Below, piece after piece: positions 52,078 to 61,466 of a stretch of DNA of 64,000 nt (position 1 is the first letter of the stretch; each line of letters begins with the position of its first letter). The DNA is from an uncultured Bacilli bacterium (GTDB lineage Bacteria; Bacillota_I; Bacilli_A; RF39; UBA660). Position numbers and translations under genes: made by a program. Under the pieces are notes generated by a model, which was not told where the DNA came from, searched no databases, and saw only the letters and a program-made list of their open reading frames with translations. The DNA lies in the NCBI GenBank assembly GCA_934130165.1, contig CAKOXO010000001.1:124001-188000 (forward strand), read 5' to 3'.

Positions 52078-52740
52078 ATGATAGGTAATGATTGGGATTT
52101 ATTATTACAGGATGAGTATAAAAAGGATTATTTTCAAAAGTTAATTAACTTTATTGATAATGAATATAAAACAAAAACAATTTATCCAAAAAAAAGTGAA
52201 ATATTTAGTGCCTTTAGATTTACTAGTTATAAAGATACTAAAGTTGTTATTTTAGGACAGGATCCATATCACGGTGAAAATCAAGCAGAAGGTTTATCTT
52301 TTTCAGTTAAAAACTGCGTTAGAAAACCACCATCCCTTCAAAATATATTCAAAGAGTTAGAAAGCGATTTAAATATTCCTTTTCCTAAGAATAATTCTTT
52401 AATACCATGGGCTAAGGAAGGTGTCCTTTTATTAAATACAGTTTTGACAGTAGAAGAAAAACGCCCAGCTTCTCATAAAGAACAAGGCTGGGAAATTTTT
52501 ACAGATGAGGTAATTAAAATATTAAATAAAAAAGAAACTCCAATAGTATTTATATTATGGGGTAACTTTGCTAGGAGTAAAAAGAAATATATAACAAATA
52601 ATATACATTATATTATAGAATCTGCACATCCATCACCATTTTCAGCATATAATGGTTTCTTTGGAAGTAAGCCATTCTCAAAAACAAATAAGTTTCTAGA
52701 ATCAAAAGGTATTAAAAAAGTTAATTGGAATGTTGAATAA
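52078..52740 (+). CDS. ung: Uracil-DNA glycosylase, family 1
   Basis: Removes uracil from DNA. The 220-residue product shows VVILGQDPYHGENQAEGLSFS (catalytic Asp in GQDPYH), LLLNTVLTVE, VFILWGNFAR and HPSPFSAYNGFFGSKPFS (the HPSP loop). The length is normal. GGGAGTGG precedes the ATG. It is the last gene of the gdpP-to-ung run and faces the pta gene across a shared terminator. Confidence 0.97.
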   Translation: MIGNDWDLLLQDEYKKDYFQKLINFIDNEYKTKTIYPKKSEIFSAFRFTSYKDTKVVILGQDPYHGENQAEGLSFSVKNCVRKPPSLQNIFKELESDLNIPFPKNNSLIPWAKEGVLLLNTVLTVEEKRPASHKEQGWEIFTDEVIKILNKKETPIVFILWGNFARSKKKYITNNIHYIIESAHPSPFSAYNGFFGSKPFSKTNKFLESKGIKKVNWNVE

Positions 52741-52741
52741 A

Positions 52742-52764
52742 AAAAACACCGAAGGGTGTTTTAA
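52742..52764. terminator. Bidirectional terminator between ung and pta
   Basis: AAAACACC/GGTGTTTT (52743-52750 and 52755-52762) with a GAAG loop. T-runs lie on both sides, so it serves converging ung and pta. It overlaps the pta stop codon. Confidence 0.9.
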
Positions 52765-53753
52765 TTTTGTGCTTGAACAGCAGTAATTGCTACTACTCCA
52801 ACTATATCATCTGCAGAACATCCTCTAGATAAATCATTAATAGGTGCAGCAATACCTTGAGTAATAGGTCCATAGGCTTCTGCTTTAGCAAGTCTTTGTA
52901 CAAGTTTATAACCAATATTACCAGCATCTAGGTCAGGAAATACTAATACGTTAGCATGACCTGCTACATCACTATTAGGTGCTTTACTTTTAGCAATACT
53001 AGGAACTATAGCAGCATCTAATTGAAATTCTCCATCAATTTTATAATTATCATATTTTTCTTTAGCAATTTTAACAGCTTCAACCACCTTATCAACATCA
53101 GGATGTGATGCTGAACCAACTGTAGAGTGAGATAGCATTGCAACAAGAGGTTCCTTTTCAACAAGTAGTTTAAATGATTCAGCCGAACTAGCAGCAATAG
53201 CAGCTAATCTTTCAGGATTTGGATTTTGTTCTAGACCTGAGTCAGCAAAAACAAATATACCATCTTCACCATATTCGCAGTTAGGAACATCCATTAAGAA
53301 AAAAGCAGAAACTAATAAACTATCAGGTTTAGTTTTAATAATTTGTAATGATGGTCTTAATGTATTTGCTGTTGAATGACAAGCTCCACTAACAACACCA
53401 TCAGCTTTTTTTAGTTTTACTAACATGCATGCATAATACATATAATCAGTTAATAGTAATTCTTTAGCTTTATCATAAGTCATTCCTTTATTTTTTCTTA
53501 ATTCAACAAATTCATTAATTAATTCTTCAGTTAGCTCTGAAGTCTGAGGATTAATTATAGTTGCAGAACTAATATCTCTACCATTTAAGTTTTTATTTAT
53601 TTCTTCATCAGTACCAATAATAATTATATTGGCAATATCTTCTTGTAAAACTTTTTCTGCAGCTTCAAAAGTTCTTTTATCCATAGACTCTGGAAGGACA
53701 ATAGTCTTTTTATTTTGTCTAGCTCTTTTCTTTATTGTATCTATAAAATTCAT
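52761..53753 (-). CDS. pta: Phosphate acetyltransferase
   Basis: Interconverts acetyl-CoA and acetyl-phosphate, used for ATP yield from pyruvate with acetate kinase. The 330-residue product is of the short Pta type: FIDTIKKRARQNKKTIVLPE at the start, KKADGVVSGACHSTANTLRP, LSHSTVGSASHPD, and the C-terminal LDAGNIGYKLVQRLA with GPITQGIAAPINDLSRGCS. AGAGGTAT precedes the ATG. No acetate kinase gene is beside it. It is 14 bases after the lemA-like gene and on the opposite strand to its neighbours. Confidence 0.96.
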   Translation of the reverse strand: MNFIDTIKKRARQNKKTIVLPESMDKRTFEAAEKVLQEDIANIIIIGTDEEINKNLNGRDISSATIINPQTSELTEELINEFVELRKNKGMTYDKAKELLLTDYMYYACMLVKLKKADGVVSGACHSTANTLRPSLQIIKTKPDSLLVSAFFLMDVPNCEYGEDGIFVFADSGLEQNPNPERLAAIAASSAESFKLLVEKEPLVAMLSHSTVGSASHPDVDKVVEAVKIAKEKYDNYKIDGEFQLDAAIVPSIAKSKAPNSDVAGHANVLVFPDLDAGNIGYKLVQRLAKAEAYGPITQGIAAPINDLSRGCSADDIVGVVAITAVQAQN

Positions 53754-53767
53754 AATAATACCTCTTT

Positions 53768-54301
53768 TTAATTTTCCTTTAATATTTCAAAAATTTCGCG
53801 TTTTTCATGTGAGTAAAACTCTTTTCTTTTATATCTAAATATAAGTCTAATAATATTAGATGGAAAAGACATGATTAATTTGTTGAATTCAACAACAGTG
53901 TCGTTATAGAACTTGATAGAAGCAACTAAATCATCTTCATTATCATTAAGTTCATCCAAAATAGCTGTTAATGGTTTACTCTTTAGTAGTTTCTCATTTT
54001 CATCAATTACTTTAAATAAATCTATATAGGCCTTATCCATAGCATCATTAAATTCAAAGTGATTAAAATCTTCTACATTTAATGTATCAATATCAGAAAG
54101 AAGTTCTTTTTTCTTTAATGACTTCCTTATAAGAGGACAACACCTTTTTATTAGATCAAATTTTTTGCTTAAAAATACTTCAATATTTTCTTCTGCTTCA
54201 TCGATTTTAATTATAGAAAACTGAAACTTGTTATAAAATATAGCAATTATTAATAAAATAAAAGCTATACCGGTTATAATTCCTACTATAGTATAAAACA
54301 T
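53768..54301 (-). CDS. lemA: LemA-family membrane protein
   Basis: A 177-residue protein with one N-terminal membrane span at about 4-24 and a cytoplasmic or external helical bundle. Family signs: KIDEAEENIEVFLSKKFDLIKRC (usual QLKRRYDLIPNL region) and FYNDTVVEFNKLIMSFPSNIIRL (the strongest LemA motif), ending KEFY. Function of the family is not settled. GATGGTAA precedes the ATG. It is probably co-transcribed with pta. Confidence 0.85.
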   Translation of the reverse strand: MFYTIVGIITGIAFILLIIAIFYNKFQFSIIKIDEAEENIEVFLSKKFDLIKRCCPLIRKSLKKKELLSDIDTLNVEDFNHFEFNDAMDKAYIDLFKVIDENEKLLKSKPLTAILDELNDNEDDLVASIKFYNDTVVEFNKLIMSFPSNIIRLIFRYKRKEFYSHEKREIFEILKEN

Positions 54302-54326
54302 ATTACCATCTCCATTTTACCTTTTA

Positions 54327-54355
54327 ATTATAACAAATATAATTAATTCCTACAA
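54327..54355 (-). promoter_or_regulatory. Promoter of lemA-pta
   Basis: On the minus strand an extended -10 TGTTATAAT (TATAAT at 54327-54332), with TTGTAG 17 bases upstream (54350-54355). Confidence 0.6.
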
Positions 54356-54374
54356 TATAATTAAAACATGATAA

Positions 54375-54406
54375 TGTAAAAGAAAGTGTATAATAAAACA
54401 CTTTCT
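54375..54406 (-). terminator. Terminator of pbp1A
   Basis: AGAAAGTGT/ACACTTTCT (54381-54389 and 54398-54406) with an 8-base loop; on the minus strand followed by TTTT and an A-containing tail. Moderate strength. Confidence 0.55.
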
Positions 54407-54440
54407 TCTTCTTAATTAATATAATATATATCTAATATAT

Positions 54441-56405
54441 CTAAGTTGCTGTTTTTTCTTTTATTTTTTCATCAAAAACTAAGTCAGAATCAGTTGGTTC
54501 TGTACCTTTTATAAAATACATCATTTTCTTTTTGGTATCACTTTCTGTTGCAGGTTTTCCAGAAATTGGTTCAACTAAAACTGTTGAAACGTTACTAGGA
54601 GTTTCGTACCAACTATCTTTTTTATCCTTTAAATAGCCCTCCATAGAATTGAGCCAAATATTTTGAGAATATTTATATTCACTAGTTTTTAAAGTGGTAT
54701 TATCATCATAACCAACCCATACAGCAGTAAGTAAATCTGGATTATATCCTATATTCCAATTATCAGTATCGGTAGTTCCACTTTTTAGGGAATATTTATG
54801 AGTCATTTTTGGAGCGATTCCTATAGCAGTAGGATAGTTATAATCAATGTAGTCCTTATCATAAGTAGCTGTAAGCATATTATTTAATATAAAACATAAG
54901 CTTTTATCTAAAATTGCATTTTTCCTCTCTTTGTATTCATATAATATATTTCCTTCCTTATCTTCTACTTTTTCAATTAAATGAGGTTTAACTTTATGCC
55001 CTAGATTTGCAAAAGCAGAATATCCTCCGGCCATTTCAATTAATCCTATTTCATTTGTTCCTAAAGGAAGTGAGGGTATCTTTTCAAGTTCTGATGTTAT
55101 TCCAACTTTTCTTGCAGTTTTAATGAGGGCATCTTCTCCTAGAAATAAATGGGTTTTAACTGCGTAAATATTTTCAGAATATGCAATAGCAGTTGCCATT
55201 GAAATAGGTTTATTACCATAGGTATCATTATTATTTTTAGGAGTGTAGCTAGGACTATTTTCAAAGTTAAAAGTAGTTTTTTGACTAGTAAAGCTAGTTG
55301 ATGATGTGAATCCATTTTCAAGGGCTGTATAATATAAGTAAGGTTTCATAGTTGACCCAACTTGTCTTTTAGCATCTGTTGCCCTATTAAATGATGAATC
55401 ATTATAATTTTTACCACCAGAAAGAGCAAGAATAGCTCCATTATTAGGATTCATCATTACAGCTGCAACTTGTGCTTTAGAACTATCCGGAATTGAATTT
55501 TTAATAGAATCTTCAAGGATTGTTTGAGCATTTAAGTCTAATGTTGTGTATACCTTTAATCCTTTGGTATCATTTAGGGATCTAGGAATAGATTTAATAC
55601 TTTCTAATTCTTCAATAACAGCATCATGATAATACATTACCGTTGATAAATTACTATCTTCTTTTTCACCAACAATATTAAGTTCTTCATTATATGCTTT
55701 ATCTTTTTCATCTTCAGTTATAACATTATTCTCAACTAATGAATTTAAAACTAATTCTTGGCGTTTTTTTGCAGTTCCAAAGTCAATTATTGGAGAATAA
55801 TTAGATGGAGATTTAGGTACCCCAACTAACATACTAGCTTCAGCTAAATCTAGATCTTTGGCACTTTTATTAAAATAAAATTTAGATGCATTTTCAATCC
55901 CATACATGCCATGTCCATAATTTATAGTATTTAGGTAACCTTCTAATATTTCATCTTTTGAATAATCATTTTCAATTCTTACTGTATACCACATTTCATC
56001 CCATTTTCTTTTCCAGGTTTTTTCAAAATCTAAAAATAAGTTTTTAGCATATTGTTGAGTAATAGTAGAAGCACCTTGGGAGGTTTTTCCATTAGTTATA
56101 TTTACCATACTAGCTTTAGCAATTCTTAAATAATCAAATCCATTATGTTTATAAAAGTGTTTATCTTCTGTATATATTGTAGCTTCTTTAGCATATTTAG
56201 AAATATTTTTTAAAGATATCCATTCTTTAGATTTATTTCCTTGAAAGTATAGTTTACTATCTTTATCGTATAATAATATATTATTAGCATTACCTATTTC
56301 TAAAGTAGGAGTTGATTTCAAATAAATAATTAAAATACCTTTATATATTAAGCAAATTACAACAATGATTAGAAATATTTTACCAAGTTTTTTTAAAAAT
56401 TTCAT
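54441..56405 (-). CDS. pbp1A: Class A penicillin-binding protein (transglycosylase/transpeptidase)
   Basis: Makes and cross-links peptidoglycan. The 654-residue product has a membrane anchor at about 8-26, a GT51 domain with the catalytic-Glu motif EDKHFYKHNG (about 96) and SQGASTITQQYAKNL, and a transpeptidase domain with STMKPY (catalytic Ser, about 352), YSENIY (SxN, near 408) and KSGTTDTDNW (about 540). The C terminus is short and polar, without PASTA or fibronectin domains. GAGGAGGAGAT precedes the ATG. It is a single gene, divergent from ywiB. Confidence 0.96.
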   Translation of the reverse strand: MKFLKKLGKIFLIIVVICLIYKGILIIYLKSTPTLEIGNANNILLYDKDSKLYFQGNKSKEWISLKNISKYAKEATIYTEDKHFYKHNGFDYLRIAKASMVNITNGKTSQGASTITQQYAKNLFLDFEKTWKRKWDEMWYTVRIENDYSKDEILEGYLNTINYGHGMYGIENASKFYFNKSAKDLDLAEASMLVGVPKSPSNYSPIIDFGTAKKRQELVLNSLVENNVITEDEKDKAYNEELNIVGEKEDSNLSTVMYYHDAVIEELESIKSIPRSLNDTKGLKVYTTLDLNAQTILEDSIKNSIPDSSKAQVAAVMMNPNNGAILALSGGKNYNDSSFNRATDAKRQVGSTMKPYLYYTALENGFTSSTSFTSQKTTFNFENSPSYTPKNNNDTYGNKPISMATAIAYSENIYAVKTHLFLGEDALIKTARKVGITSELEKIPSLPLGTNEIGLIEMAGGYSAFANLGHKVKPHLIEKVEDKEGNILYEYKERKNAILDKSLCFILNNMLTATYDKDYIDYNYPTAIGIAPKMTHKYSLKSGTTDTDNWNIGYNPDLLTAVWVGYDDNTTLKTSEYKYSQNIWLNSMEGYLKDKKDSWYETPSNVSTVLVEPISGKPATESDTKKKMMYFIKGTEPTDSDLVFDEKIKEKTAT

Positions 56406-56474
56406 GAAATCTCCTCCTCTAAAGTTAGTATGAAAATAATAAAACTAAAATATGTATGAAAATTAAATGAATTA

Positions 56475-56483
56475 TGTTATAAT
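56475..56483 (+). promoter_or_regulatory. Extended -10 promoter of ywiB-argS
   Basis: TGTTATAAT with TATAAT at 56478-56483; the -35 region is poor. It lies 29 bases before the ywiB start. Confidence 0.6.
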
Positions 56484-56511
56484 GTGTGTTGTATTTGCAA
56501 GGAGTATCGCT

Positions 56512-56862
56512 ATGGAAAAGAAAGCATTAATAACAATTAAAAATAATGATAGTAAAACATCATATAAAGTAAAAGTTTTACTAAATGATAATACTTATAG
56601 ATATAGAGAAGATACAGTTAATAATACATTAGTAGAATTTGATAGTAGTAATAACGTCTTAAAAAGAGAAGATGATAACTTATCTATGGAGTATTTATTT
56701 ATTAATGATAAAGAAACGATAGGCAAAATTTATATAAAAGATTTAAATAAATATATTGACGTAGTCATAAAAACAAGTAAAATAGAAAAAAATGAAAACA
56801 AAATATTGATTGAATATACTATTTCAGATGATTTATATAAATATAGTATAGAAATGGAGTGA
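56512..56862 (+). CDS. ywiB: DUF1934 beta-barrel protein YwiB
   Basis: A 116-residue protein of the YwiB family, a calycin-like beta barrel of unknown role. Visible pattern: alternating strands (KALITIKNND, KVKVLLNDNTYRYRED, YIDVVIKTSKIEK) without membrane parts. The ATG at 56512 is chosen because AAGGAG lies nine bases before it; a longer open frame upstream runs through the promoter. It sits four bases before argS, as in Bacillus (ywiB-argS). Confidence 0.88.
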   Translation: MEKKALITIKNNDSKTSYKVKVLLNDNTYRYREDTVNNTLVEFDSSNNVLKREDDNLSMEYLFINDKETIGKIYIKDLNKYIDVVIKTSKIEKNENKILIEYTISDDLYKYSIEME

Positions 56863-56866
56863 TAAT

Positions 56867-58615
56867 ATGAGTATCATAAAAAATATAGAAAAAGACATTA
56901 ATAACTTGATAAAAGAAGCTGGTTATGGGGTTGATAATTTTATATTACAGCCTACATCTAGACCTGATTTAGGAGATTATCAAATTAATGATTGTATGAA
57001 TTTAGCTAAAAAATATCATAAAAATCCTAGAGAAATTGCGCTTGAAGTAGTAAAAAAGTTAGAGTCTGATAAGAGATTTACCAATATTAATATAGCAGGA
57101 CCGGGATTTATAAATATTTCTTTTTCTAATGAGTTTTTAATAGACTCGTTAAATAAAATTGTAGAAAATATAGAAAATAATATTGATAAAGTTGGACCTA
57201 AAAAAATAATACTTGATTATGGTGGTGCAAATGTTTCAAAGGCCTTACATGTTGGACATTTAAGAAGTGCCAATATAGGTGAAGCGTTAAAACGTTTAGC
57301 AAAAGTTTTAGGTTGCGAGGTATTAAGTGATGCTCATTTAGGTGATTATGGAAGACCATTAGGTCTAGTTCTTTTAGAAATTCAAAAAATGTATCCAGAT
57401 CTATCTTATTTTGATTCAACTTACAAAGGTGATTATAGTGAAATAGATTTACCTATAACAAATAGTGATTTAGAGAAAATTTATCCTAAAGCCAGTCTAA
57501 AAGCAAAAGAAGATGAAGAATATCTAGAAGAAGCTAGAATAATGACTACACGAATTCAAAATGGAGAACGTGGTTATTATGATTTATGGCAAAAAGTTGT
57601 TGATATATCAAAAAAAGATATTAAAGAGGTATATGATTCTTTAAATGTATACTATGACTTATGGGAAGGAGAAAGTGATGCTGCACAATATATTCCTGAA
57701 CTTTTAGAAATCTGCCAGAAAAAAGGAATTGTTAAGATGAGTAATGGAGCAAATATAATAGATGTAAAAAAAGAAGATGAAACCTCTCCTATGCCTCCTT
57801 TATTATTAGTAAAATCAAATAAAACATACTCATATGAAACAACTGATATGGCAACAATATTAGAAAGAGAAAAGAAATTTAAGCCAGATGAGATATGGTA
57901 TTGTGCCGATCAAAGACAACAATTACATTTTGAACAAGTATTTCGTGCTTCCTATATGGCAGGACTAGTTGATAGTAATGTTAATCTTGAATATATAGGT
58001 TTTGGAACCATGAATGGAGAAGATGGCAAACCATTTAAAACAAGAGATGGTGGTGTAATGTCTTTGAAATCTTTAATAGAGATGATAAAAGAAGCAACAA
58101 GAAAACGTATAAATTATGATATAGTTACACAAGATATGGTAGAAGATACTGTAGAAAAGATTGCTATATCTGCATTAAAATATGCTGATCTTATTCCCTT
58201 TAGAGGTACAGATTATATTTTTAATCCTGAAAAATTTGCAGATGTAGAGGGAAAAACAGGTCCTTACCTACTATATTCAACAATAAGAATGAAATCTTTA
58301 CTTAACAAGGCAAAAGAATTAAAACAAGAAGAATTTAAGCTATTAAATGATACAAGTTCTAGAGATATAATTTTAACTTTATTAAAATTACCAACCATTT
58401 TAACTAAATCATTTGAAATAAAGTCTCTTAATGAAATAGCAGAATATCTTTATACTTTAACTAATAAATATAATAAGTTTTATATGGAAAACAAAATATT
58501 AGTAGAAGAAAATAAAGATCTACAGGAATCTTGGTTAGTATTAACTAATATAGTATATAAAACAAATTTATTATTACTAGATACCTTAGGGTTAAAAGTA
58601 CCAGAAAAAATGTAA
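56867..58615 (+). CDS. argS: Arginyl-tRNA synthetase
   Basis: A class I synthetase. The 582-residue product has the N-terminal additional domain (ITNINIAGPGFINIS-like), the HIGH-type KALHVGHLRSANIGEAL (about 124), GDYGRPLG, WYCADQRQQLHFEQVF, and in place of KMSKS the common ArgS form GKPFKTRDGGVMSL. It has an all-helical anticodon-binding C domain ending GLKVPEKM. ATGGAGTGATAAT contains the SD. Confidence 0.97.
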   Translation: MSIIKNIEKDINNLIKEAGYGVDNFILQPTSRPDLGDYQINDCMNLAKKYHKNPREIALEVVKKLESDKRFTNINIAGPGFINISFSNEFLIDSLNKIVENIENNIDKVGPKKIILDYGGANVSKALHVGHLRSANIGEALKRLAKVLGCEVLSDAHLGDYGRPLGLVLLEIQKMYPDLSYFDSTYKGDYSEIDLPITNSDLEKIYPKASLKAKEDEEYLEEARIMTTRIQNGERGYYDLWQKVVDISKKDIKEVYDSLNVYYDLWEGESDAAQYIPELLEICQKKGIVKMSNGANIIDVKKEDETSPMPPLLLVKSNKTYSYETTDMATILEREKKFKPDEIWYCADQRQQLHFEQVFRASYMAGLVDSNVNLEYIGFGTMNGEDGKPFKTRDGGVMSLKSLIEMIKEATRKRINYDIVTQDMVEDTVEKIAISALKYADLIPFRGTDYIFNPEKFADVEGKTGPYLLYSTIRMKSLLNKAKELKQEEFKLLNDTSSRDIILTLLKLPTILTKSFEIKSLNEIAEYLYTLTNKYNKFYMENKILVEENKDLQESWLVLTNIVYKTNLLLLDTLGLKVPEKM

Positions 58616-58670
58616 AAAGGTATTGTAATTAAAACTAATATATGTTATAAGTTTATTTGTATTTTAGTTA

Positions 58671-58699
58671 CTGGCAAAAAAAATATTTATGCATATAAT
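58671..58699 (+). promoter_or_regulatory. Promoter of rpoE
   Basis: CTGGCA (58671-58676), 17 bases, TATAAT (58694-58699). The 106-base argS-rpoE gap holds no clear terminator. Confidence 0.7.
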
Positions 58700-58721
58700 G
58701 ATTTAATCAAGGAGGATTATT

Positions 58722-59162
58722 ATGGATGTTAGAAAAATGTCAAAAGAAGAACTTGAATTATTATCAAATAAGGATATAACGTTTTACTTACTAGAAGGAA
58801 GTAAAAATTCAATAAATACTGCTGATTTATTTAAGGAAATAATAAAATTATTAGAGTTACCAAAATCAGATTTTGAAACTAAAATAGGTGATTATTATAC
58901 AGCTTTAGCAACAGATAAAAGATTCATTATGTTAGAAGATGGAACCTGGGATTTAAGAAGTCGTCATACTTCTGATAAGGTAGTAAAAATAGAAGAAAAT
59001 GAAGATGAAGAGGATGAAGAAATTCCAAAAGAAGAGATTGTAGAAGAAGAAATAGAAGAAGATAACTATGATGATACTGACGATGATGAATATGATGATA
59101 CAGAAGAAGATTTAAAGGATTTAGTAGTAATAGATGAAGATGAACTAGAATTAGAGGATTAA
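58722..59162 (+). CDS. rpoE: RNA polymerase delta subunit
   Basis: Delta is a Bacillota-specific RNA polymerase subunit that speeds release and recycling and lowers non-specific binding. The 146-residue product has an N-terminal winged-helix (HARE-HTH) domain at about 1-85 (ITFYLLEGSKNSINTADLFKEI, DKRFIMLEDGTWDLR) and a C-terminal tail of about 60 residues made almost only of Glu and Asp. CAAGGAGG precedes the ATG. The order argS-rpoE is that of Bacillus; pyrG does not follow. Confidence 0.95.
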   Translation: MDVRKMSKEELELLSNKDITFYLLEGSKNSINTADLFKEIIKLLELPKSDFETKIGDYYTALATDKRFIMLEDGTWDLRSRHTSDKVVKIEENEDEEDEEIPKEEIVEEEIEEDNYDDTDDDEYDDTEEDLKDLVVIDEDELELED

Positions 59163-59186
59163 TTCTAGTTTTTATATTAATTATAT

Positions 59187-59195
59187 GTTATAATA
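59187..59195 (+). promoter_or_regulatory. Extended -10 promoter of prfA operon
   Basis: TGTTATAAT with TATAAT at 59190-59195; 28 bases before prfA. The -35 region is weak. Confidence 0.6.
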
Positions 59196-59222
59196 TCAAT
59201 GATTAACTGAAAGGGTGATAAT

Positions 59223-60284
59223 ATGATTGATAGATTGGAAACCACTTTAAAAAGATATAATACAATAGAGCAGGAATTAATGAATCCTGAAGTATTAAGT
59301 AATGTTAATAAAACTAGAGAACTATCAAAAGAGTTGAGTGAGATAGAAGATTTAGTAAATTGTTATAAAAAGTATAAAAAAGTTCTAAATAATATAGAAG
59401 AAGCAACAGAAATGTTAAAAGATCCAGAATTAGGAGAAATAGCAAAGGAAGAAGTTAAAAACTTGCAACAAGAAAAGGATAGTCTTGATAAAGAATTAGA
59501 AATCTTATTAATACCTAAAGATCCAAATGATTCTAAGAACGTAGTAATAGAAATAAGAGGAGCAGCAGGTGGAGATGAGGCTAACATTTTTGCTGGAGAT
59601 TTATTTAGAATGTATACTAGATATGCAGAGAAGAATGGCTTTAGTTATAAGGTATATAACTCAGTTGAAGGTACTGCCGGAGGTTTTAGTCAAATAGAAT
59701 TTATTGTTAAAGGTGAAGGTGCTTATTCAAAATTAAAATATGAAAGTGGATCTCATAGAGTACAAAGAGTTCCTGTTACTGAATCAAATGGTAGACTTCA
59801 AACTTCTACTGCTACTGTATTAGTAATGCCAGAAGTTGATGATGATGTTAATATAGAAATAAATCCAGGAGATTTAAGAATAGATATTTATAGATCTAGT
59901 GGATGTGGGGGACAAGGAGTAAATACTACAGATTCAGCAGTAAGAATAACACACTTACCAACAAATACTGTTGTTACATGTCAAAATGAAAGAAGTCAAA
60001 TTCAAAATAAGGAACAGGCAATGAAGGTGCTTAAAATTCGTCTTTATGAGCAACAATTACAAAAACAAGAAGAAGAGCAAGGCGCAGAACGTAGAAGTAA
60101 AATAGGAACTGGAGATAGAGCAGAAAAAATAAGAACATATAACTATCCACAAAATAGAGTTACTGATCATAGAATAGGATTTACTACAAAACAGCTAGAT
60201 AGAGTAATGGATGGAGATTTAGATGATATTATAAATGCACTAATCTCTGAAGATCAAAAAAGAAAGTTGGAAGGAAATGAATAA
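59223..60284 (+). CDS. prfA: Peptide chain release factor 1
   Basis: Reads UAA and UAG and triggers peptide release. The 353-residue product has a coiled N domain, the anticodon-region beta domain (EGTAGGFSQIEF, SGSHRVQRVPVTES), and the universal GGQ loop in SSGCGGQGVNTTDSAVRI near 223. The C-terminal QNRVTDHRIGFTT is typical. AAGGGTGAT precedes the ATG. It overlaps the zinc-ribbon gene by eight bases and leads the operon to prmC, which methylates the Gln of GGQ. Confidence 0.98.
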   Translation: MIDRLETTLKRYNTIEQELMNPEVLSNVNKTRELSKELSEIEDLVNCYKKYKKVLNNIEEATEMLKDPELGEIAKEEVKNLQQEKDSLDKELEILLIPKDPNDSKNVVIEIRGAAGGDEANIFAGDLFRMYTRYAEKNGFSYKVYNSVEGTAGGFSQIEFIVKGEGAYSKLKYESGSHRVQRVPVTESNGRLQTSTATVLVMPEVDDDVNIEINPGDLRIDIYRSSGCGGQGVNTTDSAVRITHLPTNTVVTCQNERSQIQNKEQAMKVLKIRLYEQQLQKQEEEQGAERRSKIGTGDRAEKIRTYNYPQNRVTDHRIGFTTKQLDRVMDGDLDDIINALISEDQKRKLEGNE

Positions 60285-60597
60285 TACAAAAAAAAGTTCA
60301 AGAAGATATAAGAAAAAGAATAAAAAACAAGTAACTGAAATTCCTTATGATTCTATTTTAACTCAGTTTGTCTGTAGTGAGTGTTATAATACTAATATCA
60401 AATTTGAAAGTAGCGATAAACAAACTCCATTATATAAGGAAAAAAGAGAACTTTGTTCTTGTTGTGATAAAAAAACAATTCAAATATGTATAAGAGATAA
60501 ACAATTATCTAAAGCTTTACTTGAAACAACTATGGAAAAATCAAAACAAGAAGAAAAGGCTTACCAATTAATTAAAAAATCTATCAGGAGAAAATAA
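60277..60597 (+). CDS. Small Cys4 zinc-ribbon protein, unknown
   Basis: Not recognised. The 106-residue product has a very basic N terminus (TKKSSRRYKKKNKK) and a predicted zinc ribbon with CSEC near 33-36 and CSCC near 61-64. A Lys/Glu-rich helix closes the protein. The basic arm suggests nucleic-acid binding. It overlaps prfA by eight bases and prmC by one base, so all three are translated together. A role in translation termination or ribosome work is inference from this tight context. Confidence 0.7.
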   Translation: MNNTKKSSRRYKKKNKKQVTEIPYDSILTQFVCSECYNTNIKFESSDKQTPLYKEKRELCSCCDKKTIQICIRDKQLSKALLETTMEKSKQEEKAYQLIKKSIRRK

Positions 60598-61421
60598 TGA
60601 GAGTAGAGGATTTATTAATATTTGGAAAAAGTTATTGTCATTCTGATCATGTAAAATTACTACTTGCAGACCTACTAAATCTAAATCCATTAGAGTTATT
60701 AAATCATTTAGATGAGTATGTAGATGAAGGCTCAGTAGAATTATTTAAAAAAGAGATTATTTCATTGAAAGAAGGCAAACCTCTACAATATGTAATTGGT
60801 AGTGTTAACTTTTATGGAAATAAATTTATAGTTAATGAAAATGTGCTAATTCCAAGATTTGAAACTGAAGAGTTAGTAGAAAATACCATTAAATATATAA
60901 AAAAACACTTTGAAAAACCAGTTAGAATATTAGATATTGGTTGCGGTAGTGGTGTTATAGGTTTAACCCTAAAAGAAAAATTAAAAGAGGCTACTGTAGA
61001 TTTATTAGATATTAGTGAAGATGCTTTAAAAGTAGCAAAGCAAAATGCAGATAATTTAAATTTAAGTGTTAATTTTATTAAAAGTGATGTATTTGAAAAT
61101 GTGGAAAATAAATATGATGTAATAGTAAGTAATCCACCATATATAAAAACAAATGAAGATATAGAAGAAATTGTCAAAAATAATGAACCACATATAGCTT
61201 TGTATGCTGGAGAAAAAGGTTTGGATGTTTATACAAAAATATTAGAAAATGTTAATAGTTATTTGAATGAGAAGGCCTTAATAGCATTTGAAATAGGTTG
61301 TTCTCAAAAAGAAGATATTATAGCACTTGCTAGAAAAAATCTTACAAATATCAAAATTGAATCAAAAAAAGACCTATCTAATAAAGATAGAATGATATTT
61401 ATTTTGAAAAATATTGAATAA
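60597..61421 (+). CDS. prmC: Release factor glutamine methyltransferase PrmC
   Basis: Methylates the Gln of the GGQ motif in release factors. The 274-residue product has the N-terminal helical recognition domain with EGKPLQYVIGSVNFYG, then FIVNENVLIPRFETEELVE, the SAM motif ILDIGCGSGVIGL near 115 and the catalytic VSNPPYI near 180. It starts within the stop codon of the zinc-ribbon gene (TAATG). Confidence 0.97.
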   Translation: MRVEDLLIFGKSYCHSDHVKLLLADLLNLNPLELLNHLDEYVDEGSVELFKKEIISLKEGKPLQYVIGSVNFYGNKFIVNENVLIPRFETEELVENTIKYIKKHFEKPVRILDIGCGSGVIGLTLKEKLKEATVDLLDISEDALKVAKQNADNLNLSVNFIKSDVFENVENKYDVIVSNPPYIKTNEDIEEIVKNNEPHIALYAGEKGLDVYTKILENVNSYLNEKALIAFEIGCSQKEDIIALARKNLTNIKIESKKDLSNKDRMIFILKNIE

Positions 61422-61434
61422 AAAATATTTAAAT

Positions 61435-61464
61435 AAACCACTATCTATATGAAAGGTGGTTTTT
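61435..61464 (+). terminator. Terminator-like hairpin covering the spoIIR ribosome-binding site
   Basis: AAACCAC/GTGGTTT (61435-61441 and 61456-61462) with a T-run. The 3-prime arm contains most of the AAAGGTGG Shine-Dalgarno of spoIIR. It would stop prmC read-through and, in long transcripts, hide the spoIIR RBS. Confidence 0.6.
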
Positions 61465-61466
61465 AT

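Noticed and set aside
52761..56405. Minus-strand block pta-lemA-pbp1A as a transferred island
   Set aside because: Base composition, SD style and promoters look like the rest of the window and there are no repeats or integrase; simple inversion or rearrangement is enough.
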